From NCBI GenBank assembly GCA_030064795.1, contig JASJEI010000001.1:27332-91331 (forward strand): a DNA stretch of 64,000 bases, in the 5' to 3' direction. A program made the position numbers and the translations under genes. This document shows, piece after piece, positions 56,076-64,000 of this stretch. Each line of letters starts with the position of its first letter. Position 1 is the stretch's first letter. The DNA is from Pleurocapsa sp. MO_226.B13. GTDB taxonomy: Bacteria > Cyanobacteriota > Cyanobacteriia > Cyanobacteriales > Xenococcaceae. The notes beneath the pieces were generated by a model. The model saw only the letters and a program-made list of their open reading frames with translations. It was not told the DNA's origin and did no database searches.

Positions 56076-57113
56076 TTACGCAGAAATTTCTTTGAGGAAC
56101 AACTCTACTAATTCGGTAGTGGTAACTAAGGTTTCGCTTTCCTGGGAATATAAATCCTGAGTACGATAACCTTGAGCCAAAATACTATTCCAAGCCTGTT
56201 GTAAACTCTCTACTGCTTCTACTTCTCCCCACTGTTCTAGCATCATCATCGCGCTAGCTATTGTACCCAGAGGATTGGCGCTATCTTTACCAGCAAGATT
56301 GGGTGCAGTCCCGTGAATCGGTTCATAAAGACCAAATCCAGCCGAATTTAAGCTAGCAGAGCCTAATAAGCCAACCGAACCGACTAAAGCACCACCAAGA
56401 TCGCTCAAGATATCGCCAAATAAATTACCCGCCAAGATTACATCAAAGTGTTTCGGGTTAATTACTAGCTGCATGGCTAAATTATCTACTAACATCGGTT
56501 CAACGATAACATCAGGATATTCTCGCGCTACTTCTGTTACTAATCTCGTCCAGGGTAAATGGGGTAAGGCATTTTCTTTATGAGCTACTGTAAGTAAACC
56601 CCGTCTGGTTTGGGCTTTGGCAAGAGCTACCTTAGCAATACGTTCGATCTGCCAGTCATAATACTGCATGGTGTGATAACCATAGTTGCCTTGTTCGTCT
56701 TCTTCTCTTCCTGCTGCACCAAAATAAATCCCGCTGACTAACTCGCGCACGAATAAAATATCTACTCCTGACAAATAATTACCTTTTAAACTAGAATTAT
56801 TAATCAAACTGGGAAATGTTTTAACTGGACGCAGATTAACAAAAAAATCAAACTGTTTTCTTAGCTCCAATAATCCCCCTTTACTTATCGCACCAAAGAG
56901 AATGCCATCGCAATGACTACATAATTGGGATGTCTCGACGGGAAAATATGAGCCATGTTGTTCAAACGCTGTTTTTCCAATGACACCATAATCTATTTGC
57001 AGTTGAAAATTATGTTTTGTGGCTATTGGTTGCAAAATTTTCAACGTCGCTTCTATAACTTCTAACCCGATACCCTCTCCTGGTAAAGCTGCTATTCGAT
57101 ATCGCTCGATCAT
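56076..57113 (-). CDS. Isocitrate/isopropylmalate dehydrogenase family enzyme (paralogue of LeuB)
   Basis: The 345-residue protein has the decarboxylating dehydrogenase fold: ALPGEGIGLEVIEATLKIL at the N-terminus, LLELRKQFDFFVNLRPVK with the substrate-binding arginines, DNLAMQLVINPKHFDVILAGNLFGDILSDL with the metal-binding aspartates, and the NAD-binding GLYEPIHGTAPNLAGKDSANP. The N-terminal signature differs from cyanobacterial LeuB, so it is probably a second member acting on another beta-substituted malate, such as tartrate or an isopropylmalate homologue. It is a complete gene with no operon partner. Confidence 0.82.
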   Translation of the reverse strand: MIERYRIAALPGEGIGLEVIEATLKILQPIATKHNFQLQIDYGVIGKTAFEQHGSYFPVETSQLCSHCDGILFGAISKGGLLELRKQFDFFVNLRPVKTFPSLINNSSLKGNYLSGVDILFVRELVSGIYFGAAGREEDEQGNYGYHTMQYYDWQIERIAKVALAKAQTRRGLLTVAHKENALPHLPWTRLVTEVAREYPDVIVEPMLVDNLAMQLVINPKHFDVILAGNLFGDILSDLGGALVGSVGLLGSASLNSAGFGLYEPIHGTAPNLAGKDSANPLGTIASAMMMLEQWGEVEAVESLQQAWNSILAQGYRTQDLYSQESETLVTTTELVELFLKEISA

Positions 57114-57228
57114 TTTATATTATTACTATAGCAGTGCCGAACTAAAAGAACTAGCTGCTTGGTCATGTATTTCAACATTCCCAGATTTTGAATTAATCGA
57201 ACATCAGAGCGATCGCCTTTAGGGTTAA

Positions 57229-57400
57229 GCTAACAATGATTCTTTAGTCGGCGATAATGGCAATGATGGTCTTTATGGTGGTTATGGTTGAGATACTTTA
57301 AAAGTTCTACCAATAGCAAATCGGTATAGATGAGATCGAGGATTTTGGCGATGGCAGAGATCGAATTCACCTCAATAAAACCGGCTTTACCGCTCTTTAA
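57229..57400 (+). pseudogene. Remnant of an RTX (haemolysin-type calcium-binding) protein end
   Basis: Two pieces in different frames read ANNDSLVGDNGNDGLYGGYG (stop at 57289) and IEDFGDGRDRIHLNKTGFTA (stop at 57398). The first is a GGxGxDxLxG nonapeptide repeat, and the second is the usual segment after the repeats in exported RTX proteins. The rest of the gene is gone. Confidence 0.65.
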
Positions 57401-57403
57401 TTA

Positions 57404-58222
57404 CTAAAAACCGCCACCAGCACCACCGCCACCGCTAGAGCCACCGCCAAAACCACCACCGCTACTCGAACCACCACCGCTTGAACCACCACTATATCCT
57501 CCATAGCTACCACCGCTGTAGCTGTTTCTTTTCTTGCTTTTTCTTCTTTTCCTCCCACCACCACCACTATCGTCGTTATTGGAAATCGCAATAAAAATAA
57601 TCAAGACAAGCAGAATAACAAACAAAGTAAAAGCGAAACTACTGGTTTTGACCGTTGGCGAACTCACCTTAATTTGATCGGTTGTGTTAAAAGTCGATAC
57701 AGAATTGAGTGGAGAAATTAAAGCCTTGATGCCATCGAGAGTACCGCGATCGAAATTTCCATGTTTGTATTGAGGAGTAATCTGAGTATCGATAATCTCT
57801 TTTACTTCCGTATCGGGTACAATATCTTCAATACCGTAGCCTGTTTGAATTTCAACGCGCCTGTCCCCTATAGAAACCAAAAATAATATACCGTTATCGG
57901 TTTCAGCTTTACCAATACCCCAGTAGTTAAATAGTTGCGTTGCAAAAGCTTTAGGAGAATCAGCAGGAGCAGTTTCGGGTACGGTGACAACAGCAATTTC
58001 TGTACCGTTGTTTTGTTCTAGGTTGGTAATTAGACGATTTAACTCAGTTTCGGTTGCGTCACTGAGGATATTTGCCATGTCTGTTACCCATTCGTCTTTG
58101 GTAGCTTGAGGATTTACTACTTCTTCTACTGTCAAGGCTTGACTTTTGAGGGGAGTAAATAAAATAGTCGAACCAATCAAACCAAGGGTAGCTGTTTGTT
58201 GGAATAAGTTTAAAGTTTTCAT
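57404..58222 (-). CDS. TPM domain protein with Gly/Ser-rich tail (YgcG-type)
   Basis: A signal peptide (TATLGLIGSTILFTPLKSQA) precedes a TPM domain: WVTDMANILSDATETELNRLI, NNGTEIAVVTVPETAP, FNYWGIGKAETDNGILFLVS and RRVEIQTGYGIEDIVPD (residues 30-175). After that comes a helix FAFTLFVILLVLIIFIAIS and a low-complexity tail of Gly, Ser and Tyr (SGGSYGGYSGGSSGGG). Cyanobacterial relatives include the Psb32-type photosystem II repair factor, but the Gly-rich tail is that of YgcG-like envelope proteins. The domain is exported and anchored by the last helix. It lies with a PspA-like gene in a stress-like cluster. Confidence 0.85.
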   Translation of the reverse strand: MKTLNLFQQTATLGLIGSTILFTPLKSQALTVEEVVNPQATKDEWVTDMANILSDATETELNRLITNLEQNNGTEIAVVTVPETAPADSPKAFATQLFNYWGIGKAETDNGILFLVSIGDRRVEIQTGYGIEDIVPDTEVKEIIDTQITPQYKHGNFDRGTLDGIKALISPLNSVSTFNTTDQIKVSSPTVKTSSFAFTLFVILLVLIIFIAISNNDDSGGGGRKRRKSKKRNSYSGGSYGGYSGGSSGGGSSSGGGFGGGSSGGGGAGGGF

Positions 58223-58244
58223 AATCTATTATTGTTTGCTTAAC

Positions 58245-58430
58245 TTAATCAAGGGGAACAAAATCATCCCCAAAACCAGAATTTTGACCAGCTTGAACTC
58301 GAACTAGCTGTAGTTGTCGATCGCGATCGCCTGAAGGTGAAAAGCGAATTTCTCCTGATGCACCTGTGGTAGAGAATTGCGATCGCGATCGAGCCGGTTG
58401 TATTCCTTTACGAGTAGGATTATCTTTCCT
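58245..58430 (-). pseudogene. Duplicated 3' end of the substrate-binding protein gene
   Basis: The minus-strand frame ends with IRFSPSGDRDRQLQLVRVQ and GDDFVPLD, a near copy of the last 60 residues of the protein encoded at 58746-60155. The DNA matches over about 180 bases with scattered differences. It has no start of its own. It appears to be a partial tandem duplication with the 87-residue membrane gene caught between the copies. Confidence 0.85.
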
Positions 58431-58438
58431 AAAAATGT

Positions 58439-58702
58439 CTATTCTGTCCGCCATCGCTCGATAAACTCTTGTTGAAGATTAAGAGATGAAGAATTATTTT
58501 CTGTTTCAGACAAAGACTTACCAAAAGCAAAACCAGCCAAAGCACTAAGTATTGCCACAGATGTAATAGCAATTAAACCAATAGTTAAAGCCAGAAAAAA
58601 CTGACCAAAATATACTCTAATTGCTAGTCCCATTAAATGACTGAAACCATAATCAATATGCCAGTTACCGTCACTATCTTGATAGACATCTTCGACTTTC
58701 AT
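58439..58702 (-). CDS. Small membrane protein of 87 residues
   Basis: From ATG 58702 the product begins MKVEDVYQDSDGNWHIDYGF, has one to two hydrophobic segments (FGQFFLALTIGLIAITSVAILSALAGFAFG), and ends with a polar tail SLNLQQEFIERWRTE. I recognise no family. The upstream extension of the frame overlaps the duplicated gene end and is rejected. Its place between a substrate-binding protein gene and a TPM gene, all on the minus strand, hints at a shared envelope role. Confidence 0.6.
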   Translation of the reverse strand: MKVEDVYQDSDGNWHIDYGFSHLMGLAIRVYFGQFFLALTIGLIAITSVAILSALAGFAFGKSLSETENNSSSLNLQQEFIERWRTE

Positions 58703-58745
58703 GATTACCTCAAATCTTGGTGTTTTCTTGAACGATCGCAAGCGA

Positions 58746-60155
58746 TCAGTCGAGTGGTACAAAATCATAGCCAAAACCAGAATTTTGACCAGATTGAACT
58801 CGAACCAACTGTAGTTGTAGATTGCGATCGCCTGAAGGTAAAAAACGAATTTCTCCTGATGCACCTATGCTGGAGAATTGCGATCGCGATAAAGCCTCTT
58901 GTATTCCCTGACGAGTAGGATTATCTTTAATTCCAGCAATTAAAGCGATCGTTGCATCGTAGGCTAAAGCAGTACGCCAGTTTACTTCTCCTTTCCAGAG
59001 GTTAGATGCAGCCTGGGGAAAATCGGGATTTACTTCTCCTCTGATATGCCAAGGTATTGCCACCACCATATCTACGGTATCTTTACCCGCCGTCTTGAGG
59101 GTTTTTGCTGTGTAGACATCATCCCCTGCTAAAAGTGGCAGATGATGATTATTGGCTCGTGCTACAGATAAAGCTAAATTTAAAGTGGAGGAAGTGGCTA
59201 GTAAGGTTAAAGCTTCTGCATCTCTGTTTTTCGCCTCGATAACCGCCTCAGTTGGCTCGAAATCTGGATCCCTAAGATCGAATTCTGTGACAACTTCTCC
59301 GCCATTACTGACTAGATCGGTTGCAAAGGAATCCTTAAGAGAATTACTATAGTTGCTTGCCGAATCATAGAAAACCACTGCTTTTTGCTTGCCTAATTGT
59401 TCTAGAAAGTATTTAGCCAAAGCGTTTCCCGCAAAGCGATCGCTCGGTACAGTCCGAAAAATATAATCTCCTACCTGGGAAATAGATACACTAGTGCTAG
59501 TAGGAGAAATAGCGACTAAACCTGCTTGTTCGTATACTTCCGCAGCAGCTAGGGTAACATCACTCGAAAAATGCCCCACAACTCCTAAAATATCGGGATT
59601 TTCAGCAAAAGATTGAGCTAACTGTCGAGCAATTTGAGGATCGTTATCATCATTGGCGATCGCAACTTTAAGGGGAATACCTTTAATTCCATCTCCCGCA
59701 TTAATTTCTTTCTGTGCTTGCGCTACTCCCCGCAAAATTTCTTGAGCGGTGTTAACATCTGCGCCAATGGGTACAGAAACTACAATACTATAGGATTTAC
59801 TGTCTCCAATTGCAGCATTATTGAGATAAATAACTGTTTCAGGATCGTTAGGAAACTGAGCGAGCGATTGTTGCCAGTAATCGATAGCTTGTTGATAGTT
59901 TTGTTGTTGAAATGCGATAATTCCTTTTTGTTTTAGCTCGTTAGGAGTATCGATCGATAACCGTTCTCCCCAGCTAATGCGGTTGGAAATAGAATTATCG
60001 GCGACTGGAGAATTAGTAGATTCAACTACTTCGGGAGTAGGTGATTCGCTACTAAAGAATTTGGGGAATTTGGGATAAATTTTGTAACCAGACCAAACCA
60101 ATAAACCCAATAAAATAAATACAATTGGTGGTGGTGTTTTTAATGTACGACTCAT
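58746..60155 (-). CDS. Branched-chain amino acid-type ABC substrate-binding protein, membrane-anchored
   Basis: The 469-residue protein starts with a helix (PPIVFILLGLLVWSGYKIY), then a TPR-like pair of helices (IAFQQQNYQQAIDYWQQSLAQF), then a type I periplasmic-binding fold of the LivJ/urea-receptor type: IVVSVPIGADVNTAQEILRGVAQAQKEIN, LGVVGHFSSDVTLAAAEVYEQ and KAVVFYDSASNYSNSL. No permease or ATPase genes are near, so it probably works as an orphan sensor or receptor rather than in transport. In cyanobacteria such domains are often tied to protein kinases. The 3' end is partly duplicated at 58245. Confidence 0.85.
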   Translation of the reverse strand: MSRTLKTPPPIVFILLGLLVWSGYKIYPKFPKFFSSESPTPEVVESTNSPVADNSISNRISWGERLSIDTPNELKQKGIIAFQQQNYQQAIDYWQQSLAQFPNDPETVIYLNNAAIGDSKSYSIVVSVPIGADVNTAQEILRGVAQAQKEINAGDGIKGIPLKVAIANDDNDPQIARQLAQSFAENPDILGVVGHFSSDVTLAAAEVYEQAGLVAISPTSTSVSISQVGDYIFRTVPSDRFAGNALAKYFLEQLGKQKAVVFYDSASNYSNSLKDSFATDLVSNGGEVVTEFDLRDPDFEPTEAVIEAKNRDAEALTLLATSSTLNLALSVARANNHHLPLLAGDDVYTAKTLKTAGKDTVDMVVAIPWHIRGEVNPDFPQAASNLWKGEVNWRTALAYDATIALIAGIKDNPTRQGIQEALSRSQFSSIGASGEIRFLPSGDRNLQLQLVRVQSGQNSGFGYDFVPLD

Positions 60156-60261
60156 GTTTTTGTAAGCTTATGAGAAAAAAATAAACTAGAAAGAATCGAG
60201 ATATGATTCAATCTTTTTCGTTACTAAATAGATCGATTAAATGACTAAAAGCCACTTGTAG

Positions 60262-60948
60262 CTAGAGATTTTTAAGGCGATCGTCTATTTCCGCCTCTAG
60301 AGATAACAAGTCTATTTCTGCGGATAATTCTTCGGGTTGATTCGCTTCAAGTTCTGTTTTGGCCGATTCTAAAAATGCCTTTTTTTCGATACTATCTTTC
60401 GCTTCAGTAAATTGCGATCGCGCTACATCAAGATTGAAATCGGTGGAGATTTGATTGAGTTGCGCCATTGCACCGTTAATTTTAGACAACGTTGCCAGAT
60501 TATCCATCTCTAGCTTGTATGCTTCTAATTTTTCAATTTCTCTTTTTAACTTGTTTTGTGCTTTGTGCTTCATGGCTTCCGCTTGAGCGAGGCGATCGCT
60601 CAATTTAGGCAAGATTTTTTCGATAGCGATCGCTTTAGTAATTGCTAATCTGGCTGCCTCTAGATTTCCTCTGTCACGAGCAACCTTTGCCTGTTTTTCG
60701 GCTTCTTCTAGCTCATCTTGTTTGAGATTATATTCTTGTTTAGCTAATTCATAGGCTGCCACTATGGTTGCGACTGCATCTTTTAATTGTGCGATCGATT
60801 CTTGCATTGATGCGATCGATTCTTCGGCTACATTTTTAGCGATTTTACCGCCTGATTCGACGGGTAAACCCCAAAGCCATTTCCAAGCAGCTACAGATGT
60901 TCTGCCTGCGGTTTCTCCTAACAGCCAATAGGTAATTTTTTTGTTCAT
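60262..60948 (-). CDS. PspA/IM30-like coiled-coil protein
   Basis: The 228-residue protein is almost all helix: VAEESIASMQESIAQLKDAV and AKQEYNLKQDELEEAEKQAKVARDRGNLE up to residue 100, then LAQAEAMKHKAQNKLKREIEKL. The spacing of helices and the KVARDRGNLEAARLAI segment resemble PspA/Vipp1 proteins, which coat damaged membranes. The N-terminus (YWLLGETAGRTSVAAWKWLWGLP) is unlike Vipp1's amphipathic helix and is probably membrane-interacting in its own way. It is likely not the essential Vipp1 but a paralogue. The next genes on the strand are the substrate-binding, small membrane and TPM proteins. Confidence 0.65.
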   Translation of the reverse strand: MNKKITYWLLGETAGRTSVAAWKWLWGLPVESGGKIAKNVAEESIASMQESIAQLKDAVATIVAAYELAKQEYNLKQDELEEAEKQAKVARDRGNLEAARLAITKAIAIEKILPKLSDRLAQAEAMKHKAQNKLKREIEKLEAYKLEMDNLATLSKINGAMAQLNQISTDFNLDVARSQFTEAKDSIEKKAFLESAKTELEANQPEELSAEIDLLSLEAEIDDRLKNL

Positions 60949-61420
60949 TTCTCTGCAATAATAAGTTGAAATTTTAGTTTGAAAATAAAAGATTTATAAA
61001 AGCTTAGTTAACAAAAGCAGTTAGCTTTTATCTAATAACGGTATGACTCTAGTTGAGGTTAACTTTAACAGTCAATTGTTAAGAGATACCATTTTTATTC
61101 AGATCTATTTTATGGAAATCGCCTTTTTTTCAAAGTAATTAACATGATTAATTTTTCCATTTTTAAGCATCGAGTGAGTTTAAATTAAATATACCGAAAG
61201 TTAATTTAGTTTAAAATCTAAAAAATATGGAAACTTTTAATTATATTTAGGTAATAACTAGAATAAAACTGTAATTAATTTCTTTATTAGGTAAGTTAAC
61301 CTGATTAAACGTTAAACTAATCCCCAAATCAAAACTATTTTATGTTTAATTAAGTAGAGCTAGTTATCTGGTTTTATCTTTTAGAGGAAAAGAATGAGGT
61401 AAAATATCTTTACTAGCGGA
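60949..61420. other. 472-bp AT-rich gap
   Basis: No gene is seen. The sequence is rich in TTAATT-type words and should hold the promoter of the PspA-like gene near 60960-61100. Confidence 0.5.
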
Positions 61421-61675
61421 TTAATATGGTCTAAATATCAACCACATAATTAATCCCATTATTGGCATAGACGCAACTAAAAAAGTAACTAAGCAACCAG
61501 GTTTTCCCCGTTTATTTGCATCTGCACAAGTCCCAAAAATTATATAAAAATACAATCCCAAATACACAAAACAAAATATTGATTCCCAGCGAAACATTGG
61601 TTCCGAAAATGTTATAGATATTACAGATACCAGAGCGACTATTGCGATCGAAAGCATAACTGCTGATAAAGACAA
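61421..61675 (-). CDS. Small PLDc_N-like membrane protein
   Basis: The 84-residue protein has three hydrophobic segments. The end, DANKRGKPGCLVTFLVASMP and GLIMWLIFRPY, follows the pattern of PLDc_N domains (a charged RGKPG-type turn, then a helix ending WLIxRP). Such short proteins have no known enzymatic role. It is alone, near insertion-sequence remains. Confidence 0.5.
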   Translation of the reverse strand: MSLSAVMLSIAIVALVSVISITFSEPMFRWESIFCFVYLGLYFYIIFGTCADANKRGKPGCLVTFLVASMPIMGLIMWLIFRPY

Positions 61676-61774
61676 TCCAATCCCTAGGAAGAAAAAAACA
61701 AAAAAGTAACTATAAAAGACCGATTAACCTGGTTGACTGACAAAACTTATGAAATATTATAAGAATACGTTTGA

Positions 61775-62075
61775 ACTTTGAACTCCAAACTATATCCTTT
61801 TTCTTGGATTAACGCTGCTCTAACGGCTGAATTCACTCACTTTAGCATAAGCAAATGTTGATTGAAATTTCGGATCTGCTTGAGAATATGTCTCCACTAA
61901 ACTTTTAATATCTCCTGCCAAATTAGGGAGGATTTCTTCCGTTTTTTTCCTGACTCTTCCTCGATAATTATCTACACAAATGATTCCCGTTTCTAGTTTT
62001 TTTAATCCAGTGGCGATCGCTTGTCGTGACCATCCTAATTGAGTTTCTGCTTTTCGAGGAGAGCCATCAAAATAC
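61775..62075 (-). pseudogene. ISAzo13-type transposase fragment
   Basis: The minus strand reads YFDGSPRKAETQLGWSRQ, KLETGIICVDNYRGRVRKK and DPKFQSTFAYAKVS, then continues in another frame as AVRAALIQEKGYSLEF. This is the N-terminal region of ISAzo13-like transposases with a frameshift. The catalytic part is missing. Confidence 0.7.
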
Positions 62076-62221
62076 TATGAGGGTTACTTCGGCCATGAAA
62101 GCCCTTTTTTTGACCCCTGTCAGCTTTCTTGCTGCACTTTTTAGAGTGAATTGCCATTTTTCACTCTTTCATTTACTCTTTGGCGATCGCCATCATCAGA
62201 AAAACTGGACAAGCCCAGTGG

Positions 62222-62380
62222 TTAAGCCTTTAATCTATCTGGTAAGTTATTTAAACGCAAGTCCCGAAATCTTTTTGCTGCTGAGGTATCCCTATTTGCT
62301 GTCAGAAGAAAATCAATCGTATTACCTTGACTGTCAATGGCACGATATAAATATTTCCATTTTCCTTTTACCTTAATCTC
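62222..62380 (-). pseudogene. IS6-type transposase fragment
   Basis: The frame reads IKVKGKWKYLYRAIDSQGNT and IDFLLTANRDTSAAKRF, the core of IS6/IS240 transposases around the second catalytic Asp. Both ends are gone; the upstream end is cut exactly at the inverted repeat of the neighbouring insertion sequence. Confidence 0.8.
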
Positions 62381-63889
62381 TAGTTTCCGCTAAGTTTGGA
62401 ATGAGGAAATGAGTTCAGACACTGAGCTGAAGCAACAATTCCGATTAATCAATGACTCAGGCAGCAAGTGAATGATCCAGCTCGGACGGTTTTTGCCGTC
62501 GATGAGCCATGATGCCTTTAGGCAAATGAGCCGTCACGGAATTCTTTTTTCGGATTTGTCCATGGCTGAGGGCAACTTGGGGAAACTCAGCCCGTGCTAA
62601 GAGCCGACGCAAACGCCCGGTCGTCTTTTGTGGGCGGCGGTCCCAGAAGCCAGTGGGAATGGAAGGCAACACCAGTGCCAGATAACTCAAAATGTTGCCC
62701 ACCAACATTGCCAGCTCTGGCAAGCGTTGGCAACTTTCTGGGGCAAAGACGAACTGACGGTGTAATCCCAACATTTGCTTGGCCACCAACGGCACCTGCT
62801 CCACTGGCCAGCGGTCTAGATAGAGATTGAACAGACTCAGGGGTTGTAAGCAGAGATTAGTCCCCAAAACGAGGGGGTCGCTGTAGAGGGGGTCAAAAAA
62901 GACCCAGATGGAAAAAGTCTCATGGGATGGGTCAACTTTTAAGTCCGATAGAACCAAATTCTGCCAGCTTTGGGCGCGAATGGTGCGACCGTCCACCTCA
63001 AATGAGGTCTCGAAGTCTGGCTCCGTTGCTTCAATCTTGTGACCTTTCCGTTGGCGTGGCAGGGGTCGCACCAGTTGGCCGTACTGGGGTCGCCGACCTT
63101 GACCGCCATACTCGGGCAGCTCATTGCGACGGGCGGTACAGTTGCAGGCGAGTCGCAGGACATAGCGTTTGACCGAGGCTGACTGCACCTCACTGATATG
63201 GGCTCCCGCATCGAAGACGAGGACTTCATTGTCGGCCAGATTGTCTCCCGCCCAGCTCAAAGCCTTCTGCTTGAGTTTTTTCTGGCTCCGCTCAGTGGCA
63301 TCGGCTCGCAGGATTTGTCTCAGTAAGGGCAGGCGTTGACCCGCTAACTGTCCGACTTCGACGACTAAAGCAAAACCAATCCCTTTGAGCATCCGGTTGG
63401 CCATGCCGTTGAAATATTTGCCCATCCATCCTTTCAAACGCAAACGCCAAAAGGCCGTCAAATCTACAGCTAGGGGTCGATATCCTTCATACTCATGGGC
63501 TTGCCATTCCCCTTGCTGTTGCACATACGAGTGCCAGCCATCTAACAAGTTATCGATCTTCCAGGCTCCATAGCGCATCGCCTGCCAACTTCGCCGTATC
63601 TCCTCTGGGGAGAAGCCAGACTCTTGCAGGGCGGGAAAAACCGCTCCTCGACTGCCCAGAAATGAGCCATTCAGGATACTCCACATCAGATGGAGCAAAG
63701 CCAGATTTGTGCCGACTGGTACACTTTGCACAATAATTTGTAAAGCTTGTAGAGTTTGTTCGATGGCAGTTGGCATACACTACTCTCTGGCAATTTGTTT
63801 GGCTATCTGCCATTATGAACTAGAATCTTCCCCCGAATCTAGTAATTGCTAATTGCTATCTTCTTGCTCTCATTTAGCGGAAACTAGAG
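62378..63889 (-). mobile_element. Complete insertion sequence with 16-bp inverted ends
   Basis: CTCTAGTTTCCGCTAA (62378-62393) is repeated inverted at 63874-63889. The outer CTAG may be the duplicated target. One intact transposase gene lies between. It joined onto the IS6 fragment on the left, so it inserted into older insertion-sequence debris. Confidence 0.8.
62457..63776 (-). CDS. Transposase, DDE type (IS4/IS701-like)
   Basis: The 439-residue protein has a complete DDE set as far as can be judged: Asp in YRPLAVDLTAFWR, Asp in NEVLVFDAGAHISEV, and Glu in NLYLDRWPVEQVPLVAKQML, the RWxVE pattern of IS4/IS701-type enzymes. A helical N-terminus (IEQTLQALQIIVQSVPVG) probably binds the ends. 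GC content is clearly higher than in nearby genes (for example GGCGGTCCCAGAAGCC), which suggests recent arrival from another genome. It is intact and may still be mobile. Confidence 0.9.
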   Translation of the reverse strand: MPTAIEQTLQALQIIVQSVPVGTNLALLHLMWSILNGSFLGSRGAVFPALQESGFSPEEIRRSWQAMRYGAWKIDNLLDGWHSYVQQQGEWQAHEYEGYRPLAVDLTAFWRLRLKGWMGKYFNGMANRMLKGIGFALVVEVGQLAGQRLPLLRQILRADATERSQKKLKQKALSWAGDNLADNEVLVFDAGAHISEVQSASVKRYVLRLACNCTARRNELPEYGGQGRRPQYGQLVRPLPRQRKGHKIEATEPDFETSFEVDGRTIRAQSWQNLVLSDLKVDPSHETFSIWVFFDPLYSDPLVLGTNLCLQPLSLFNLYLDRWPVEQVPLVAKQMLGLHRQFVFAPESCQRLPELAMLVGNILSYLALVLPSIPTGFWDRRPQKTTGRLRRLLARAEFPQVALSHGQIRKKNSVTAHLPKGIMAHRRQKPSELDHSLAA

Positions 63890-63972
63890 TTTAACAAACA
63901 GTCTCTAACTGCGTCTAAGATGCATCTAAGAGCTTAAAATCACTGCTACCAGACTATAGGCAAAAATTACTC

Positions 63973-64000
63973 ATGACCACTCCAACTGTATTTGACCAAA
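63973..64000 (+). CDS. First codons of a following gene (partial)
   Basis: ATG 63973 opens MTTPTVFDQ, running off the window. The position after the insertion sequence and the clean start suggest a gene, but nine residues do not allow identification and no strong ribosome binding site is present. Confidence 0.3.

Noticed and set aside
58703..58864. Longer N-terminus for the 87-residue membrane protein
   Set aside because: It overlaps the end of the substrate-binding gene in an antisense-shifted frame and is hydrophobic nonsense derived from that sequence.
62026..62376. Plus-strand frame of 116 codons
   Set aside because: It runs antisense through transposase remnants; the minus-strand reading has recognisable transposase motifs instead.

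Overview
The window is a piece of a cyanobacterial chromosome. The octamer GCGATCGC (HIP1) is scattered through nearly every gene and gap, and many genes belong to families typical of cyanobacteria: Ccs1, UPF0182, DUF3747, the DHH-CBS-nucleotidyltransferase fusion, PntA/PntB, a TPS transporter beside a CHAT protein, and a GxxExxY protein. Codon use and the large number of decayed genes and insertion sequences suggest a large-genome coccoid or baeocyte-forming lineage; the genus cannot be fixed from sequence alone.

Layout. 1-1.8 kb: end of a sugar nucleotidyltransferase, tRNA-Val(GAC), a 530-bp gap with hairpins, dtd. 1.8-5.9 kb: an insertion sequence sits directly in front of a four-gene set (DUF1349, DJ-1/PfpI, RidA, GST) that looks like metabolite-damage control. 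5.9-9 kb: truncated sulfotransferase, FAD amine/amino-acid oxidase-like protein, aldo/keto reductase. 9-17.9 kb: HerA-like ATPase, DUF3747 protein, fatty-acid-hydroxylase-like protein, UPF0182, GalU-like enzyme, CAP protein, transposase scrap. 18-25.8 kb: secreted TPR-CHAT protein with a TpsB outer-membrane transporter, then a SafE/ferric-reductase-like fusion with Ccs1. 26-32.7 kb: a ruined AraC regulator opposite an intact paralogue, small genes meeting at a hybrid junction, a beta-propeller protein divergent from a LysR regulator, D-lactate dehydrogenase. 32.9-42.2 kb: GT4 and GT2 glycosyltransferases, PmbA/TldD-like protein, A-adding/CCA-type enzyme, and a two-gene unit encoding a divergent sugar-phosphate cyclase with an unknown N-terminal domain plus a DUF6492-like putative glycosyltransferase. 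43-51 kb: YkgJ-type protein, membrane proteins, ilvC, an internally deleted Na+/H+ antiporter, RimK and its retropepsin-like partner, a broken CorA, DUF1622. 51.8-54.9 kb: pntA-pntB. 55-56 kb: a nest of repeats around a GxxExxY gene. 56-61.7 kb: an isopropylmalate-dehydrogenase paralogue, an RTX scrap, and a putative envelope-stress group (TPM protein, small membrane protein, substrate-binding protein, PspA-like coiled coil). 61.7-64 kb: remnants of two insertion sequences, one complete insertion sequence, and the first codons of a next gene.

The most promising unexplained unit is the cyclase/DUF6492 pair at 39.4-42.2 kb. It keeps the zinc ligands of the dehydroquinate-synthase fold but has changes in the phosphate-binding loop, and it stands alone behind an 816-bp empty region. 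Other patterns worth following are three palindromes of the GTAGAGAC/GTAGGGGC type placed immediately after stop codons, a nested family of dispersed repeats, and the decay of two ion transporters on either side of rimK.
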